DNA of 64,000 nucleotides from Motilimonas cestriensis (GCF_021295315.1 NZ_JAIMJA010000005.1:124001-188000); one strand, 5' to 3'; counted from the first letter of the stretch, positions 34,501 through 44,061 are shown. Notes: generated from the letters alone by a model not told the origin. Made by a program: numbers and translations.

Positions 34501-35043
34501 TTCAATTGGCACCTATCTTGTGTCGCATATACAATTTGGATCACGAAAAACTGGGATATACATCAAATATTATCTGCTTACGATGGAATTAATAACAAGA
34601 GCAGGGCATCTTTTACTTTCTAATTTAGTTAGCTGGTGCACTCCGCTTAAGAAACGGGAGCTAGTTTGGATTGTAGATTTAAGAGTGTGTCCTCGTCTTA
34701 TTAGCCACTTTAACAGCATTATGTTCCTTGTTTTTGACCAAAAGGTTAGGCTAAGCAACAAAAACATAAGAGCGTACAAGATGCACAAATAAGCATGAAA
34801 GCCTTCTTTCTTAAAAAGCTCTAGTGAGCTTTCAATCTTCAATTTAAGAGGCATAACTATGTCTAGAAATAATGGGAATAGTCGTGTATTTACTTAAAAT
34901 TGAAGTATGTTGTACCTTCGCTCCAAGTACCAACTGCACAAGTTACTGAATGATATAAAGCAGCCTTATCACCTCAAGCGTATTACTGCTCAAGGTGATA
35001 GGGGCTTATTATTGACTGTCTGCAAACAACATCTTTAAGTCGA
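34501..35043. other. 543-bp region with no supported gene
   Basis: Open frames of about 90 codons exist on both strands (plus 34520-34792; minus 34570-34854, the latter with one hydrophobic stretch LYALMFLLLSLTF) but neither has a good ribosome site or recognisable family. Lower GC than the neighbours suggests decayed sequence. The end nearest the chemotaxis gene contains its probable terminator (34964-35003). Confidence 0.4.
34964..35003 (-). terminator. Hairpin downstream of the chemotaxis receptor gene
   Basis: An 8-bp stem TATCACCT/AGGTGATA (34967-34974 with 34993-35000), extended by two or three further pairs, lies about 40 bp past the stop of the receptor gene. The U-tract is short, so the call is moderate. 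Confidence 0.4.
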
Positions 35044-36927
35044 TTACAGCTTAAAGCGGCTGATTTCTTGTTCTAACTCATGTGACAACTCTGATAGCTG
35101 GGTTGCTTGGCTAGCGGCTTCTTGTGCTTCTTGCGCCAGATCGTTAGAAACATCGCGAATGCCTTCAGTATTACGGGTGATCTCAGAGGTAACAGACGCT
35201 TGCTCTTCCGCTGCTGAGGCAATTTGTGTTGCCATATCACTGATACGCTCAACCGCACTGTGGATCTGCGTTAAGCTGGCCATGGCAGCGTTCGCATCAT
35301 CGACACTAGTTCCCGCTAGTTGGTGGCTGTCATTCATAATGCCAACTGCTTTTCCGGTGGTGGATTGCAGGGTTTCAATCATCTGCTGGATTTCTTTGGT
35401 TGAGGCATGAGTACGCTGACTTAACACGCGAACTTCATCAGCAACCACGGCGAAACCGCGACCTTGATCGCCAGCACGAGCGGCTTCAATGGCAGCATTG
35501 AGGGCGAGTAGGTTGGTTTGTTCAGCAATGTTTTGAATGGTCGAAAGGATCGTGCTGATATGTTTGCCATGAGTGTCTAATTCTTGAATGACATCAGTGG
35601 CCACTTGCACTTCTTGCGCTAAGTTCTGAATTGAGCCTTGCGTTTGCGCAACTTGATCCGAGCCGTGTACACAAGCGCTAACGGCTTCCGTTGAATTATG
35701 AGCAGTATGCTCGGCATTGCCAGCCACTTCTTGTGTGGCTGCTGCCATTTCATTAATCGCCGTAGCGACCATGTTAATTTCATCTTGCTGCATTCGAATG
35801 CGGGCACTGCGCTCTTTGGCACTGTTGGCGGTATGTGCTGATTGCTCTGATAAAACGGCAGAGATATGGCTGAGTTTCGTCACCATGGTATGCATGTTAC
35901 CGACAAAGGTGTTGAAGTTAAGGGCGAGTTGACCAACTTCATCGTTACTTTTTGGCTCTAAACGTTGGGTTAAATCGCCTTCGCCTGATGCTATCTCTTC
36001 TAACGCTTTTGATACTCGGCCCAAATCGCGGAATAAAAAGCTCACCAGCCACGATACCAACACAACTACCGCAATGGTGATAAGAATAGCGGTAATGATC
36101 AAATCAATTAATAGCTTAGTATGAGATGCCTCTTCTGTTGCCCGGTCCATTTCGATGGCAAAAATCCAATTCGTGTTAGGCACCTTGTTAAAGTAAAATA
36201 GCTTTTCTTGGCCTTGCAGCACAATCGTTTCAATAGAGCCTTTATTGATGGCTTGTTCAATTGTGCTCATCGTCAGAGATGATGCAAGCGAAGAGACAGG
36301 CTTAAGGGAATAGTTTTTATCTGAATGCGCTAAGAAAGTACCGTTTTGAGCATCAATTAGCATTGCCTGTGCATTCTCACCAGCATCAACACTGATCACA
36401 TCCTCAATTAATTGATCAATCAGTACATCTGCGCCTACTACGCCAACAAATTGTCCATTTTGGCGAACGGGCTCGGCAATAGTGATCAGCAGCGAGCGAG
36501 TGATAGCATCTTGATAAGCGGTGGTGATGATCTGTTTTCCGGCCGAGGCTGCATCTTTATACCAAGGGCGCTGGCGCGGATCGTAGTCGGCTCGATTTCG
36601 CTCAGGGTGTGAGCGAAACATCTCTCCAGCTGGCGTGCCCAAAAAGACATCGTCGAAACCACCGGCATTGCGTGCTTGTTGTAAAAATGGCACGACATCG
36701 GGTTGCTTGGCGTAGTCATTAAAGGCTGCCGTAATATTCTTTCGAATGGCAATCCAATCAGAAATACCTTTTGAAGCGGTGGTCGCTAAGCTTGCCGCTC
36801 GGGCATAAACGCCGTTTCGAGTTTGGGCAAAGAGCTGATCTGCTGAGAGCCAAGTTAAGGCCATCGCCATAATCACGACAGCCGAGAGGCTGGCACCAAT
36901 AAGCTTCTGTTTTAATGTTAATTTCAT
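35044..36927 (-). CDS. Methyl-accepting chemotaxis protein with periplasmic dCache-type sensor
   Basis: A transmembrane chemoreceptor of 627 aa signalling through CheW/CheA. Order: membrane segment (about 8-28), periplasmic sensor (about 30-275) with the dCache-type block RPWYKDA and a ligand-pocket Asp ([10 protein letters not shown]), second membrane segment (about 280-300), HAMP (about 302-355), and the MA signalling domain with the hairpin tip [18 protein letters not shown]. The RPWYK and GADV residues are seen in amino-acid- or amine-binding dCache sensors, so a small nitrogen compound is a reasonable guess for the ligand. Single gene. Confidence 0.92.
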   Translation of the reverse strand: MKLTLKQKLIGASLSAVVIMAMALTWLSADQLFAQTRNGVYARAASLATTASKGISDWIAIRKNITAAFNDYAKQPDVVPFLQQARNAGGFDDVFLGTPAGEMFRSHPERNRADYDPRQRPWYKDAASAGKQIITTAYQDAITRSLLITIAEPVRQNGQFVGVVGADVLIDQLIEDVISVDAGENAQAMLIDAQNGTFLAHSDKNYSLKPVSSLASSLTMSTIEQAINKGSIETIVLQGQEKLFYFNKVPNTNWIFAIEMDRATEEASHTKLLIDLIITAILITIAVVVLVSWLVSFLFRDLGRVSKALEEIASGEGDLTQRLEPKSNDEVGQLALNFNTFVGNMHTMVTKLSHISAVLSEQSAHTANSAKERSARIRMQQDEINMVATAINEMAAATQEVAGNAEHTAHNSTEAVSACVHGSDQVAQTQGSIQNLAQEVQVATDVIQELDTHGKHISTILSTIQNIAEQTNLLALNAAIEAARAGDQGRGFAVVADEVRVLSQRTHASTKEIQQMIETLQSTTGKAVGIMNDSHQLAGTSVDDANAAMASLTQIHSAVERISDMATQIASAAEEQASVTSEITRNTEGIRDVSNDLAQEAQEAASQATQLSELSHELEQEISRFKL

Positions 36928-37070
36928 GTTTTCGTAATATGAGTTGAATATTGATTGAGATATTATCTACTTATTGTTGCCATTTCATGTGTTTTATCCT
37001 GATATTTTGTGATTAGTCACTGTAATATCAATTGCTATGTTTAATCTGCAATATATTGCGTTGTGGTATT

Positions 37071-37742
37071 TTAATCCTGCCAACGTTCGCCATAAGCGCT
37101 GCTGTAATCAGGGAGGTCGATTCTTTCGGCTAAACCTTGCACTGCTTGCAGTGGCCCCACTTTGGTTTGGTAGGGTAGATAGCCTGCCCATGTCGGCAAC
37201 TCAAGATCGGCGAGATCATCATTCACTTCGCCTTTGCTAATTTTTACTGATGCTTCGTTGAGAGGGATGCGCAGTAAACAAGTTGCATTGAGCTCTTTTT
37301 CGTTACTTAGGCGCACTTCTTCAGTCCGACCGGGCGCGATTTGTTCAAGAAAATGATTGAGTAGCGTGTCCTTTTCTTGATTATCAGTAATTTCGGTAAA
37401 CTCACCGAGTACTACCACCGAGCGATAATGAGCGCTGTGATGAAAGGCAGAGCGCGCCAGTACCCAGCCATCAAATAGTGTGAAAGTGAGACAAGTGCTA
37501 ACGCCTGTGCGCAAACCTCGCAATAGACGACTGTTATTGGCGCCATGAATATAAACGTGCTCATCCACGCGCCATGCCAGCATCGGGATCACTATTGGGC
37601 CGTGTTGGCTTGGTGACAGCTTGTCATTAATGGCGATATGAGCAATCAGACTCTCATCAATAATTTGATGTAAAGCGGTTTGCTCGAACACGGCCTTATG
37701 TGCTCCCTTTTTAATCTGTGTGCGTGGTGTACTGGATAACAT
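37071..37742 (-). CDS. Pyridoxamine 5'-phosphate oxidase-related FMN-binding protein
   Basis: 223 aa with an FMN split-barrel fold: IAINDKLSPSQHGPIVIPMLAWRVD (in part), YIHGANNSRLLRGL and VLARSAFHHSAHYRSVVVLG are typical of the NimA-like/PPOX-related branch. A redox or B6-linked role is possible, the substrate is unknown. ATG 37742 has an AAGGAG ribosome site; an in-frame start 21 codons upstream does not. It is divergent from a MocR/PdxR-type regulator 110 bp away, a pairing that recurs in bacteria and suggests regulation by that protein. Confidence 0.8.
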   Translation of the reverse strand: MLSSTPRTQIKKGAHKAVFEQTALHQIIDESLIAHIAINDKLSPSQHGPIVIPMLAWRVDEHVYIHGANNSRLLRGLRTGVSTCLTFTLFDGWVLARSAFHHSAHYRSVVVLGEFTEITDNQEKDTLLNHFLEQIAPGRTEEVRLSNEKELNATCLLRIPLNEASVKISKGEVNDDLADLELPTWAGYLPYQTKVGPLQAVQGLAERIDLPDYSSAYGERWQD

Positions 37743-37852
37743 TTGGTGCTCCTTGATTACTTTTTTCTTATTTGCTTTTGGCTGTGACTTGCAATGTAAT
37801 CCCAAACTGGTAGTTTATTTAGAGCCAATTTTGTATAAAAGAGAGATCCAAT

Positions 37853-39292
37853 TTGTCGTGTCGTGTGATCGATATCGGGGACTTAGCCTTAGCTGAAGGG
37901 GCCAATTCAAAGCAAGATAAGTTGTTTCATGCTATTCGCGATAAAATTGTGTTGCAGCTTTGGCCTAAATCGGCGCGGTTACCGTCAACGCGCGCGCTGG
38001 CGCAGCATCTGGCTGTCAGCCGCAATACGGTGATTGCTACCTATGAACAATTGGTTGCTGAGGGCTATCTGGAAAGTAAGGTCGGCTCTGGCTTTTATGT
38101 CGCGGTGGCCCTGCCGCAACATTACTTTAATGCTCAAATTGAAACGCCGTTGGTAAGAAAAGCTAACCCCGCTTTTTCGTTAGATATCAATGCCCCTTTT
38201 GCGCCCGGCGTACCGGATTTAGCGCAGTTTCCAATCAAGCTCTGGCAAAAATGCCTGCTGCACCACGGCTCGCGCACGATCTTATTAGGTAACCAATGTT
38301 TGCAAGGCGATAAAGATTTACGCGCTGCCTTGTCAGATTACTTGGCCTCCAGTCGCTCAGTGCATTGCGATCCTGAGCGGATAATCATTACCAATGGTGC
38401 ACAGCAAGCCCTTATGATTGCGCTGATGATCACAGTTAAAGCTGATGAATCTATCATGACTGAGCAACCTGGCTATGCGCAGCTTAATAAGGTGGTGAAC
38501 TTTTTCGGCTATCAGCACCAAGAGCTAAGGGTGTCGTCTTACCAAGGCATTGATATGGCGCAGCTATTAAGCAGTGATGCGCAAGCAGTTTACATGACGC
38601 CCAGTAATCAATATCCAATGGGCACCAGTTTAAATACCGAGCAACGATTGCAGATCATTGATTGGGCAAACACTCACTCGCGTTGGGTAATAGAAGATGA
38701 CTACGACAGTGAATTCCAGTTTGCGCATCGGCCTTATAGCAGTATGCAAGGGTTGGCTGGGCAAATGGGCATTTCGCGTATTTTGTATGTCGGCTCTTTT
38801 AGTAAGGTGATGTTTAACGGTTTACGTTTGGGCTACTTAGTGTTGCCTAAGACACTTATGGCAACGGCTTTGGCGGCGAAAGATGCTTTATCGGGTGAGC
38901 TGCCAAGCCACAATCAGGCGGCGTTGGCTGAGTTTATTAGTGATGGGCACCTACTGCGCCATATTCACAAAATGCGCCGCTTATACAAGTTAAAACACCA
39001 AGCTATGCTGATGGCAATCGATGCGCATTTTGCCAAAAAAGTCGAGGTGGTGAGCCAAGCCGCAGGGCTTCACGTTACCTTAAAGTGGCAGCAAGGCATT
39101 GCTGAACAAACGTGGACACAGCGCGCCATGGCAGTGGGTATTATCATTCGCCCCCTTAGTTATTACGAACGAAGTGAATATACACAGAAAAGGGATTGGC
39201 ATGGCGCGGTACTGGGGTTTGGCAATATCGCATTGGAGCAAATTGATAGCAAAATCGAGCAGATAGCCAAGCTGTTCTTTGCTAAAGAATAA
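37853..39292 (+). CDS. MocR/PdxR-type regulator: GntR wHTH fused to aminotransferase-like domain
   Basis: 479 aa. Winged helix-turn-helix (about 25-85; PSTRALAQHLAVSRNTVIA) and a fold-type I PLP-dependent aminotransferase domain (about 120-470). PLP contacts seen: NGAQQALMIAL, TPSNQYPMG, EDDYDSEF (Asp), and the Schiff-base Lys in GSFSKVMF. Proteins of this type sense PLP or amino compounds rather than catalyse transamination. Start is TTG 37853 by frame; a GTG four codons in is possible. Likely regulates the divergent FMN-split-barrel gene. Confidence 0.86.
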   Translation: MSCRVIDIGDLALAEGANSKQDKLFHAIRDKIVLQLWPKSARLPSTRALAQHLAVSRNTVIATYEQLVAEGYLESKVGSGFYVAVALPQHYFNAQIETPLVRKANPAFSLDINAPFAPGVPDLAQFPIKLWQKCLLHHGSRTILLGNQCLQGDKDLRAALSDYLASSRSVHCDPERIIITNGAQQALMIALMITVKADESIMTEQPGYAQLNKVVNFFGYQHQELRVSSYQGIDMAQLLSSDAQAVYMTPSNQYPMGTSLNTEQRLQIIDWANTHSRWVIEDDYDSEFQFAHRPYSSMQGLAGQMGISRILYVGSFSKVMFNGLRLGYLVLPKTLMATALAAKDALSGELPSHNQAALAEFISDGHLLRHIHKMRRLYKLKHQAMLMAIDAHFAKKVEVVSQAAGLHVTLKWQQGIAEQTWTQRAMAVGIIIRPLSYYERSEYTQKRDWHGAVLGFGNIALEQIDSKIEQIAKLFFAKE

Positions 39293-39360
39293 TCTTTGCC
39301 ACAGTACAATGTTACTTCAATTACAGAGCGGGCCCATCAGGTTTTAAATCCTTTTTCTTC

Positions 39361-40167
39361 CTACTTATGGTTAAGTAGTCCGGGCATCTTTGAGTGGTAT
39401 TTTAGTAATTGTTCAAGTTGCCCTGAGGCTTCAAGGTTGGTTATGCGTTTATTAAACAGCGACAAAATGACTTCTTTATGAGGCGAAAGTCGGGAAACCA
39501 GCATGTGAAATGGCTCTGGCGGTAGGTTGGGAATCACCTTCTCTATTAAGGCGAAGTCAAAGTGGGAAAGATTTCTTAATTGCAGGGTGGCTGCAAACAC
39601 TTCACTGCGCGCTAAGAATACACGACAACGTTTTTGCTCTAGCATTTTTGGCAATAAATACAGGTCTTTAATTCGAAATATTTCTTTAATGTCATGATAG
39701 CCAAAGTTGTCATAATTGAATCCGCTGATGCCACATACAGGTTTATAGTGAGCAAGCTCAGAAGCTTTGTTAATAGTTAAGCCATTCGGAAAGTCAGTTT
39801 CAAGGTAGTAGTAACTGGGCTTTAGTGCGTAATAAGCTTTAGATGGAATATAACGATGTTTGCGCTGCCCATTCAGTGAGGCGCTCATCGCGCCGTCAAT
39901 CAAACCATTTTCAACTTCTTTTAGGCAACGACGCCATGGCAGCGCAACCACTTCGTACTCGATATTTTCTGGTTCAAACACAAGTTTAAGAATATCAATA
40001 TCATAACCAACAATATTGGGAGTGGCGGAATCACTTTTTTGCAGATAATTAAAGGGCGGGTATTCACTTAGCTCAACACAAAATGTCAACTTGCTTTGTG
40101 CAAAGCAAGCGCCATGGAAAAACAAGCAAAATAGACACATGGGCAGCGATAATTTGGGCATAGACAT
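39361..40167 (-). CDS. Periplasmic solute-binding protein family 3-like
   Basis: 268 aa with a signal peptide (cut about FAQ|SK). Family 3 solute-binding fold: LTFCVELSEYPPFNY at the mature N-terminus, GYDIDILKLVF, and a later LARSEVFAATL. No ABC transporter genes lie next to it, so it may work with a distant transporter or as a sensor. The binding pocket is for an amino acid or small polar compound by family, not more. Confidence 0.78.
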   Translation of the reverse strand: MSMPKLSLPMCLFCLFFHGACFAQSKLTFCVELSEYPPFNYLQKSDSATPNIVGYDIDILKLVFEPENIEYEVVALPWRRCLKEVENGLIDGAMSASLNGQRKHRYIPSKAYYALKPSYYYLETDFPNGLTINKASELAHYKPVCGISGFNYDNFGYHDIKEIFRIKDLYLLPKMLEQKRCRVFLARSEVFAATLQLRNLSHFDFALIEKVIPNLPPEPFHMLVSRLSPHKEVILSLFNKRITNLEASGQLEQLLKYHSKMPGLLNHK

Positions 40168-40341
40168 AGATGCTAAGGGATCTTGTTTTGAAGTATAGCA
40201 GGGCGGGTATTTTATCGGCTAAATCATGTCATGAATCCTTTGCTGTCAATACCGCTTGTAGGCTAAACTAGCATCACAGTTTATAACAAACTGAATTCAT
40301 CTAAATACTCTTTAAGCACGCAAGTGTAGGACAATAAATAC

Positions 40342-40566
40342 ATGGCCAACGGCAAAAAATACGATTTTAAATTAACGCAAGAAACTAACGGTTGGAAAGC
40401 CGAAATCGTAAGACAAGTGACCTCAAAAAGAACGCAAGTATCAAAAGCCCAAGACGGTTTTGCGACAGAAGAAGAGGCACAAACTTGGGCTGAAGCGGAG
40501 CTAAAAGGCTTTTTAGCCAAACAGGCTGAGCGCAATAAGCGTAAAAAAGCGTCAAGTGCAGAATAA
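40342..40566 (+). CDS. DUF3622 small protein
   Basis: 74 aa, function unknown. It is charged and Lys/Glu-rich: KKYDFKLTQETNGWKAEIVRQ followed by a predicted helix EEEAQTWAEAELKGFLAKQAERNKRKK (only part shown). This pattern fits the DUF3622 family common in marine gammaproteobacteria. No membrane segment. Single gene with no neighbours in the same direction. Confidence 0.72.
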   Translation: MANGKKYDFKLTQETNGWKAEIVRQVTSKRTQVSKAQDGFATEEEAQTWAEAELKGFLAKQAERNKRKKASSAE

Positions 40567-40645
40567 GTAAGCGCAATGATGATACGGTCTATTCATCAAG
40601 TAGGCCGTTTCATTTCAAACTCACTACGATGTTACCTTCAATAAG

Positions 40646-41221
40646 TTATCTTCTAAAATAGCCTAGGCTTGGCAGTGCCGCTGGCTCAAGATCTGGTAAA
40701 AGCTCAGTTAAGCATTCTTTAGCAATCAGGCGTAGCAAAAATAACTCGCGCGCTAGCGACATGCCTTTTTTATCACTGTTATCTAAGGTGTGTTGATTAT
40801 GAGCAATAGCATCATAGATATTTATCCACACTGCTTTCATGCCATTTTTTATTTCATAGTCTTCGTAATTAGTGACGCCTAGCTCAGCGTCAATTTCACA
40901 AGTGAAGCAATAAGATTTCATCTGCATTAGGTCGGCGTCATCTTTGTACCAAGGACGAAATTCTTCATAGCAACCAAATGCTTGTAAATTAGTTATGTTG
41001 GTGGCGCCGGTTTCTTCCTGTAGTTCTCTGATTAAACCTTGCTCAATATTTTCGCCCGCATTGATACCGCCGCCAGGCAAGGTGTAGTCATCATATCTTT
41101 GCGTGTAAAGCATTAAAATGTCTTCACCTCTAAGCACAATCGCGCGCGCGGCAAGACGTTCAAAGCGGCGGCCTTCAAGTGAGGTTAAACTGGCGTGGAT
41201 ATGAGTAGTTAGGTGACGCAT
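40646..41221 (-). CDS. Nudix hydrolase
   Basis: 191 aa. It hydrolyses a nucleoside-diphosphate-linked compound. The Nudix box GX5EX7REUXEEXGU is complete: GGGINAGENIEQGLIRELQ followed by EETGA. Start MRHLTTHIHASLTS. The substrate is not predictable. The 239-bp region upstream contains no larger gene, only the small ORF at 41461. Confidence 0.88.
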   Translation of the reverse strand: MRHLTTHIHASLTSLEGRRFERLAARAIVLRGEDILMLYTQRYDDYTLPGGGINAGENIEQGLIRELQEETGATNITNLQAFGCYEEFRPWYKDDADLMQMKSYCFTCEIDAELGVTNYEDYEIKNGMKAVWINIYDAIAHNQHTLDNSDKKGMSLARELFLLRLIAKECLTELLPDLEPAALPSLGYFRR

Positions 41222-41460
41222 AACAACCTTTAAAACAAGCAGGGAAATTAAGGGACGAGATTATAGCGTGATTGTGTGAGATATGAATTTTAATGACACT
41301 TTTGTTTCAGTTTTATGAACTTTTTTATATTGTGTTGATGTCTTGGCGAGGGGTAGGTAAAGTAGGTGTTGTATATACATCTGATGTGCAAGAGATAGGC
41401 GTTTATGGCTATCTTTACTCTTTCTAGCTAACTTGTTTAGCTAATTATTGGTTCAACATT

Positions 41461-41631
41461 ATGTTAGATAATAAGAAAGTAAAGAAGAAAAACAGTCAGT
41501 TGGTGATTCGAATTAATGACATTGAGCGGGATCAGTTCGTTAGCTTATGTGAGCAATTAGACACCAGCGCAGCTCGGGAAATACGTCGGTTTATACGCAA
41601 TTTTGTGGCTGAAAATACCTCTCATGAATAA
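41461..41631 (+). CDS. Ribbon-helix-helix (CopG-like) small DNA-binding protein
   Basis: 56 aa: basic N-terminus (KKVKKKNSQ), a beta-strand QLVIRIND, then two helices ERDQFVSLCEQLDTSAAREI and IRRFIRNFVAEN. This matches the RHH fold of CopG/Arc/MetJ regulators, where the strand pairs in a dimer to contact DNA. There is no good ribosome site upstream of ATG 41461, and no toxin gene is found beside it. It could act as an autoregulator or an orphan antitoxin-like protein. Confidence 0.55.
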   Translation: MLDNKKVKKKNSQLVIRINDIERDQFVSLCEQLDTSAAREIRRFIRNFVAENTSHE

Positions 41632-41684
41632 GTGAGAAATGTCACAAGTTAACTAACTTATTATTTTTTAAGGAAACTGTCATC

Positions 41685-41795
41685 ATGGCAAAAGCTAAGC
41701 AAATCAAAAAAGAAATCAAAGCACGTCAAGCTAAAATCGCTAAGCAAGAAGGCAAGCTGAAAAAGCTAGCTAAGCAACTTAAAAAAGCAAAGTAA
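41685..41795 (+). CDS. 36-residue Lys/Ala-rich basic peptide
   Basis: The frame encodes MAKAKQIKKEIKARQ and so on, with 14 Lys of 36 residues, only two Glu, and an amphipathic helix pattern. An AAGGAAAC ribosome site sits 10 bases before the ATG. This is a strong ribosome site for such a small frame and the composition is far from random, so it is probably a translated nucleoid-type or RNA-binding peptide. No family assignment. Confidence 0.6.
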   Translation: MAKAKQIKKEIKARQAKIAKQEGKLKKLAKQLKKAK

Positions 41796-41882
41796 TTTGC
41801 CTTTAAGTTGACTTAATGGGGGGAGCGGCGTAAGCCATTTTCCCCTTACCTCCAAGCGATGACAATCACCATTGTGCTTCAT

Positions 41883-42221
41883 TTACTTCTTATTCATCAT
41901 TTCACGTAAATTTGCGAACGGGTTACTGGTCGCCACTTCTTGATTTAAATCTGCTCCTGCTTGTACCGATGAGCCATATTCACGTGCTTCGGTGTATTTA
42001 GCGTGTTCATTGTCATGGCAATATAAGCATAACAGTTCCCAGTTTGAGCCATCGTTGGGGTTATTATTGTGGTCGTGATCGATGTGGTGAACCGTTAGCT
42101 CACGTAAGTTAGAAAAGGTAAATTCACGGGCGCAGCGACCACAGATCCAAGGGAACAGCTTTAGTGCTTTGTCGCGGTAGCCTTGTTCAAATTGCTTATA
42201 GTTATGAGGAATATTTGCCAT
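41883..42221 (-). CDS. yajD: HNH nuclease family protein YajD
   Basis: 112 aa. It has a treble-clef HNH nuclease fold: zinc-binding CGRC (about residue 28) and CLYC (about 67), and HNH-type residues VHHIDHDHNNNPNDGS and NWELLCLYCHDNEH. The sequence follows E. coli YajD closely from MANIPHNY to the C-terminal NPFANLREMMNKK, in my recollection. ATG 42221 matches that N-terminus; a longer frame starts at 42242. The biological substrate is unknown. Confidence 0.88.
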   Translation of the reverse strand: MANIPHNYKQFEQGYRDKALKLFPWICGRCAREFTFSNLRELTVHHIDHDHNNNPNDGSNWELLCLYCHDNEHAKYTEAREYGSSVQAGADLNQEVATSNPFANLREMMNKK

Positions 42222-42384
42222 GTTGTTTCTCAGATTGCTCAAGTATATTTTGTTTCACTATACCATGGCTTTTCCGCTGGATAGAATATCTTGCCTGAGA
42301 CAAATCGTTTGTTACGCCCAGTTTAATTCATTTTTCAGGTCAATCTTGTATAGTGCCTCGTAATCTTTTTGAAGGAACGAATCT

Positions 42385-43446
42385 ATGTACAGTGATGATG
42401 ACATTAATTCTGCAGTGGGTGCCGGCATTTTTAGCCCAGAAACGGCGACGGCATTTCGCGAGCACGTGGCAAATTTAAAGCATAGCAGCAGCGCCGATGA
42501 GGAGCGCTTTCGCTTGATCACCGGCTTTAATGATATTTTTGTGGTGATTGCCTGTGGCTTGTTACTGATTTCGGCCAATTTTATTGCCAGCAGTGTTGGC
42601 GTTGGTTTTGGTCCGCTGGTGGTGGCTGTGACGGCATGGGGGCTGAGCGAGTTCTTTATTCGCCAGCGCCGTATGGCGTTGCCTGCCATCGTGTTGATGT
42701 TTTGCTTTGTTTGGGGCGCAGCGACCACGGCATTTGAATGGCTACCCTTTATTGGCTTATCTAACGATTTATCGGTGTTTGGTGACGGGGTGTTTCAAGA
42801 CCTTGCCTTGTACGTGGCTTTGAACGTCGCGCTCACTTGTGTGGTAGCGGGCGTATCGGCTTGGTTACATTGGCTGCGCTTTTCGGTGCCCATTACCATC
42901 GCAGCTATTACGGCATCTGTGGTGGCGTTGGTGTTAAGTTTGATCTTAGGCTTCTTCCCCGATTCCTACGGTTTGTTACTGGTCATGCTACTGCTAAGTG
43001 GTTTATCTGTGTTTGCGTTTGCTTTGTATTGGGATTTTTCAGATCAGCAAAGAGAAACACGCCGCGCTGATGTCGCTTTTTGGCTGCATTTATTGGCGGC
43101 GCCGTTAATGGTACATCCTGTTTTTGCGCTACTCGGCGCGTTTAGTGGCGACAGCAGCAGCGCTCAGTCTGCCATCATTATAGGTGTGTACTTGCTGATA
43201 GGCCTAGTGTCTTTGGCGATTGATCGCCGTGCACTGATGGTATCAGCACTGGGCTATGTGATTTATGCGCTGTCGACCTTGTTCTCACATCATGGCAATA
43301 TCAGCATGGGCTTTGCCACCACCGCCTTACTGATCGGCGCAGCATTATTATTGTTATCTGCGTTTTGGAATCCGTGTCGTAAAGTGGCATTGGCTTTATT
43401 ACCCAGTAGCGTAAAAGCGCATTTAGCGCCGGTTCGCGTTAACTAA
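42385..43446 (+). CDS. Polytopic membrane protein, unknown function
   Basis: 353 aa, not recognised. A short soluble N-terminus (about 1-50; YSDDDINSAVGAGIFSPETA resembles the leading part of DUF2157-type proteins) is followed by 9-10 hydrophobic segments. It starts ATG 42385 with GAAGGAA upstream. The following GNAT gene starts 22 bp after its stop, so they are probably cotranscribed. Confidence 0.65.
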   Translation: MYSDDDINSAVGAGIFSPETATAFREHVANLKHSSSADEERFRLITGFNDIFVVIACGLLLISANFIASSVGVGFGPLVVAVTAWGLSEFFIRQRRMALPAIVLMFCFVWGAATTAFEWLPFIGLSNDLSVFGDGVFQDLALYVALNVALTCVVAGVSAWLHWLRFSVPITIAAITASVVALVLSLILGFFPDSYGLLLVMLLLSGLSVFAFALYWDFSDQQRETRRADVAFWLHLLAAPLMVHPVFALLGAFSGDSSSAQSAIIIGVYLLIGLVSLAIDRRALMVSALGYVIYALSTLFSHHGNISMGFATTALLIGAALLLLSAFWNPCRKVALALLPSSVKAHLAPVRVN

Positions 43447-43468
43447 CAAAGAGGGAAAGAAGGAAAAG

Positions 43469-43951
43469 ATGGATATTAAAGTAGTAAAAGTAGATTACAA
43501 CCATCCGCAACAAGCAAAAGATTTAACGGATTTACTGAATGCCTATGCCCTCGATCCAATGGGAGGGGGGGAGGCGCTCAGCGAGTCAGTGGCCACTAAT
43601 CTGACTACTGAGCTAGCGAAGTTGCCTCATGCGTTTAGCTTGATTTGTTATGTTGATGGTAAGCCTGCTGGCTTAACCAATGCTTTTTTTGCTTTTTCCA
43701 CGTTTAAGGCCAAGCCATTAGTTAATATTCACGATATTGCAGTTAAAGCTGAATATCGCGGCCTAGGTTTGAGTAAAAAACTGATGGATAAAGTGGAAGA
43801 GATTGCCCGCGAGCAGGGCTGCTGTAAGGTGACACTAGAAGTGTTAGAAGGCAATACACCAGCCAAACAAGCTTACTTAAAAGCGGGCTTTGCCGGTTAT
43901 GAGCTTGATCCTGAAATGGGCAGCGCGATGTTTTGGCAAAAAAATCTTTGA
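43469..43951 (+). CDS. GNAT-family N-acetyltransferase
   Basis: 160 aa with the GNAT acetyl-CoA-binding core VNIHDIAVKAEYRGLGLSKK (RxxGxG/A) and VTLEVLEGNTPAKQAYLKAGFAG at the end. Substrate unknown. It lies 22 bp after the membrane protein gene with a GAAGGAAAAG ribosome site. Followed by the hairpin region of the thermostable hemolysin operon. Confidence 0.86.
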   Translation: MDIKVVKVDYNHPQQAKDLTDLLNAYALDPMGGGEALSESVATNLTTELAKLPHAFSLICYVDGKPAGLTNAFFAFSTFKAKPLVNIHDIAVKAEYRGLGLSKKLMDKVEEIAREQGCCKVTLEVLEGNTPAKQAYLKAGFAGYELDPEMGSAMFWQKNL

Positions 43952-43997
43952 TTTAAATCGTTGAAATTTACCCCCTTAAGATACCGTTAAGAAAAGA

Positions 43998-44059
43998 CCA
44001 CTAACTTAGTCGATAAGGTGATACATCAAGGGATGTGTCACCCCGAGACTAAGGAGTGG
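43998..44059 (+). promoter_or_regulatory. Long RNA hairpin covering the ribosome site of the hemolysin-family gene
   Basis: Four pairing blocks are seen by direct comparison: CCACT 43998-44002 with AGTGG 44055-44059; CTTAGTC 44005-44011 with GACTAAG 44047-44053; GGTGATACATC 44017-44027 with GATGTGTCACC 44032-44042 (one G-U type pair); and a 4-nt loop AAGG. The Shine-Dalgarno AAGGAG (44051-44056) lies within the two outer right arms. Such a structure would hold the ribosome site closed until melted, cut or bound by something. Function (thermometer, riboswitch, small RNA target) is inference. Confidence 0.6.
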
Positions 44060-44061
44060 CC

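Noticed and set aside
34520-34792. Plus-strand 90-codon frame downstream of the small exported protein
   Set aside because: No ribosome site, and the composition does not resemble a folded protein; not in the frame that would continue the upstream gene.
34570-34854. Minus-strand 94-codon frame with one hydrophobic stretch
   Set aside because: No ribosome site and no family; it overlaps weak frames on the other strand in an AT-rich region, so it is more likely chance.
41461-41795. Toxin-antitoxin module made of the RHH protein and Lys-rich peptide
   Set aside because: The peptide has no toxin-like features (no catalytic or membrane segment) and the HNH protein beyond is the widespread YajD, so a toxin-antitoxin call is not supported.
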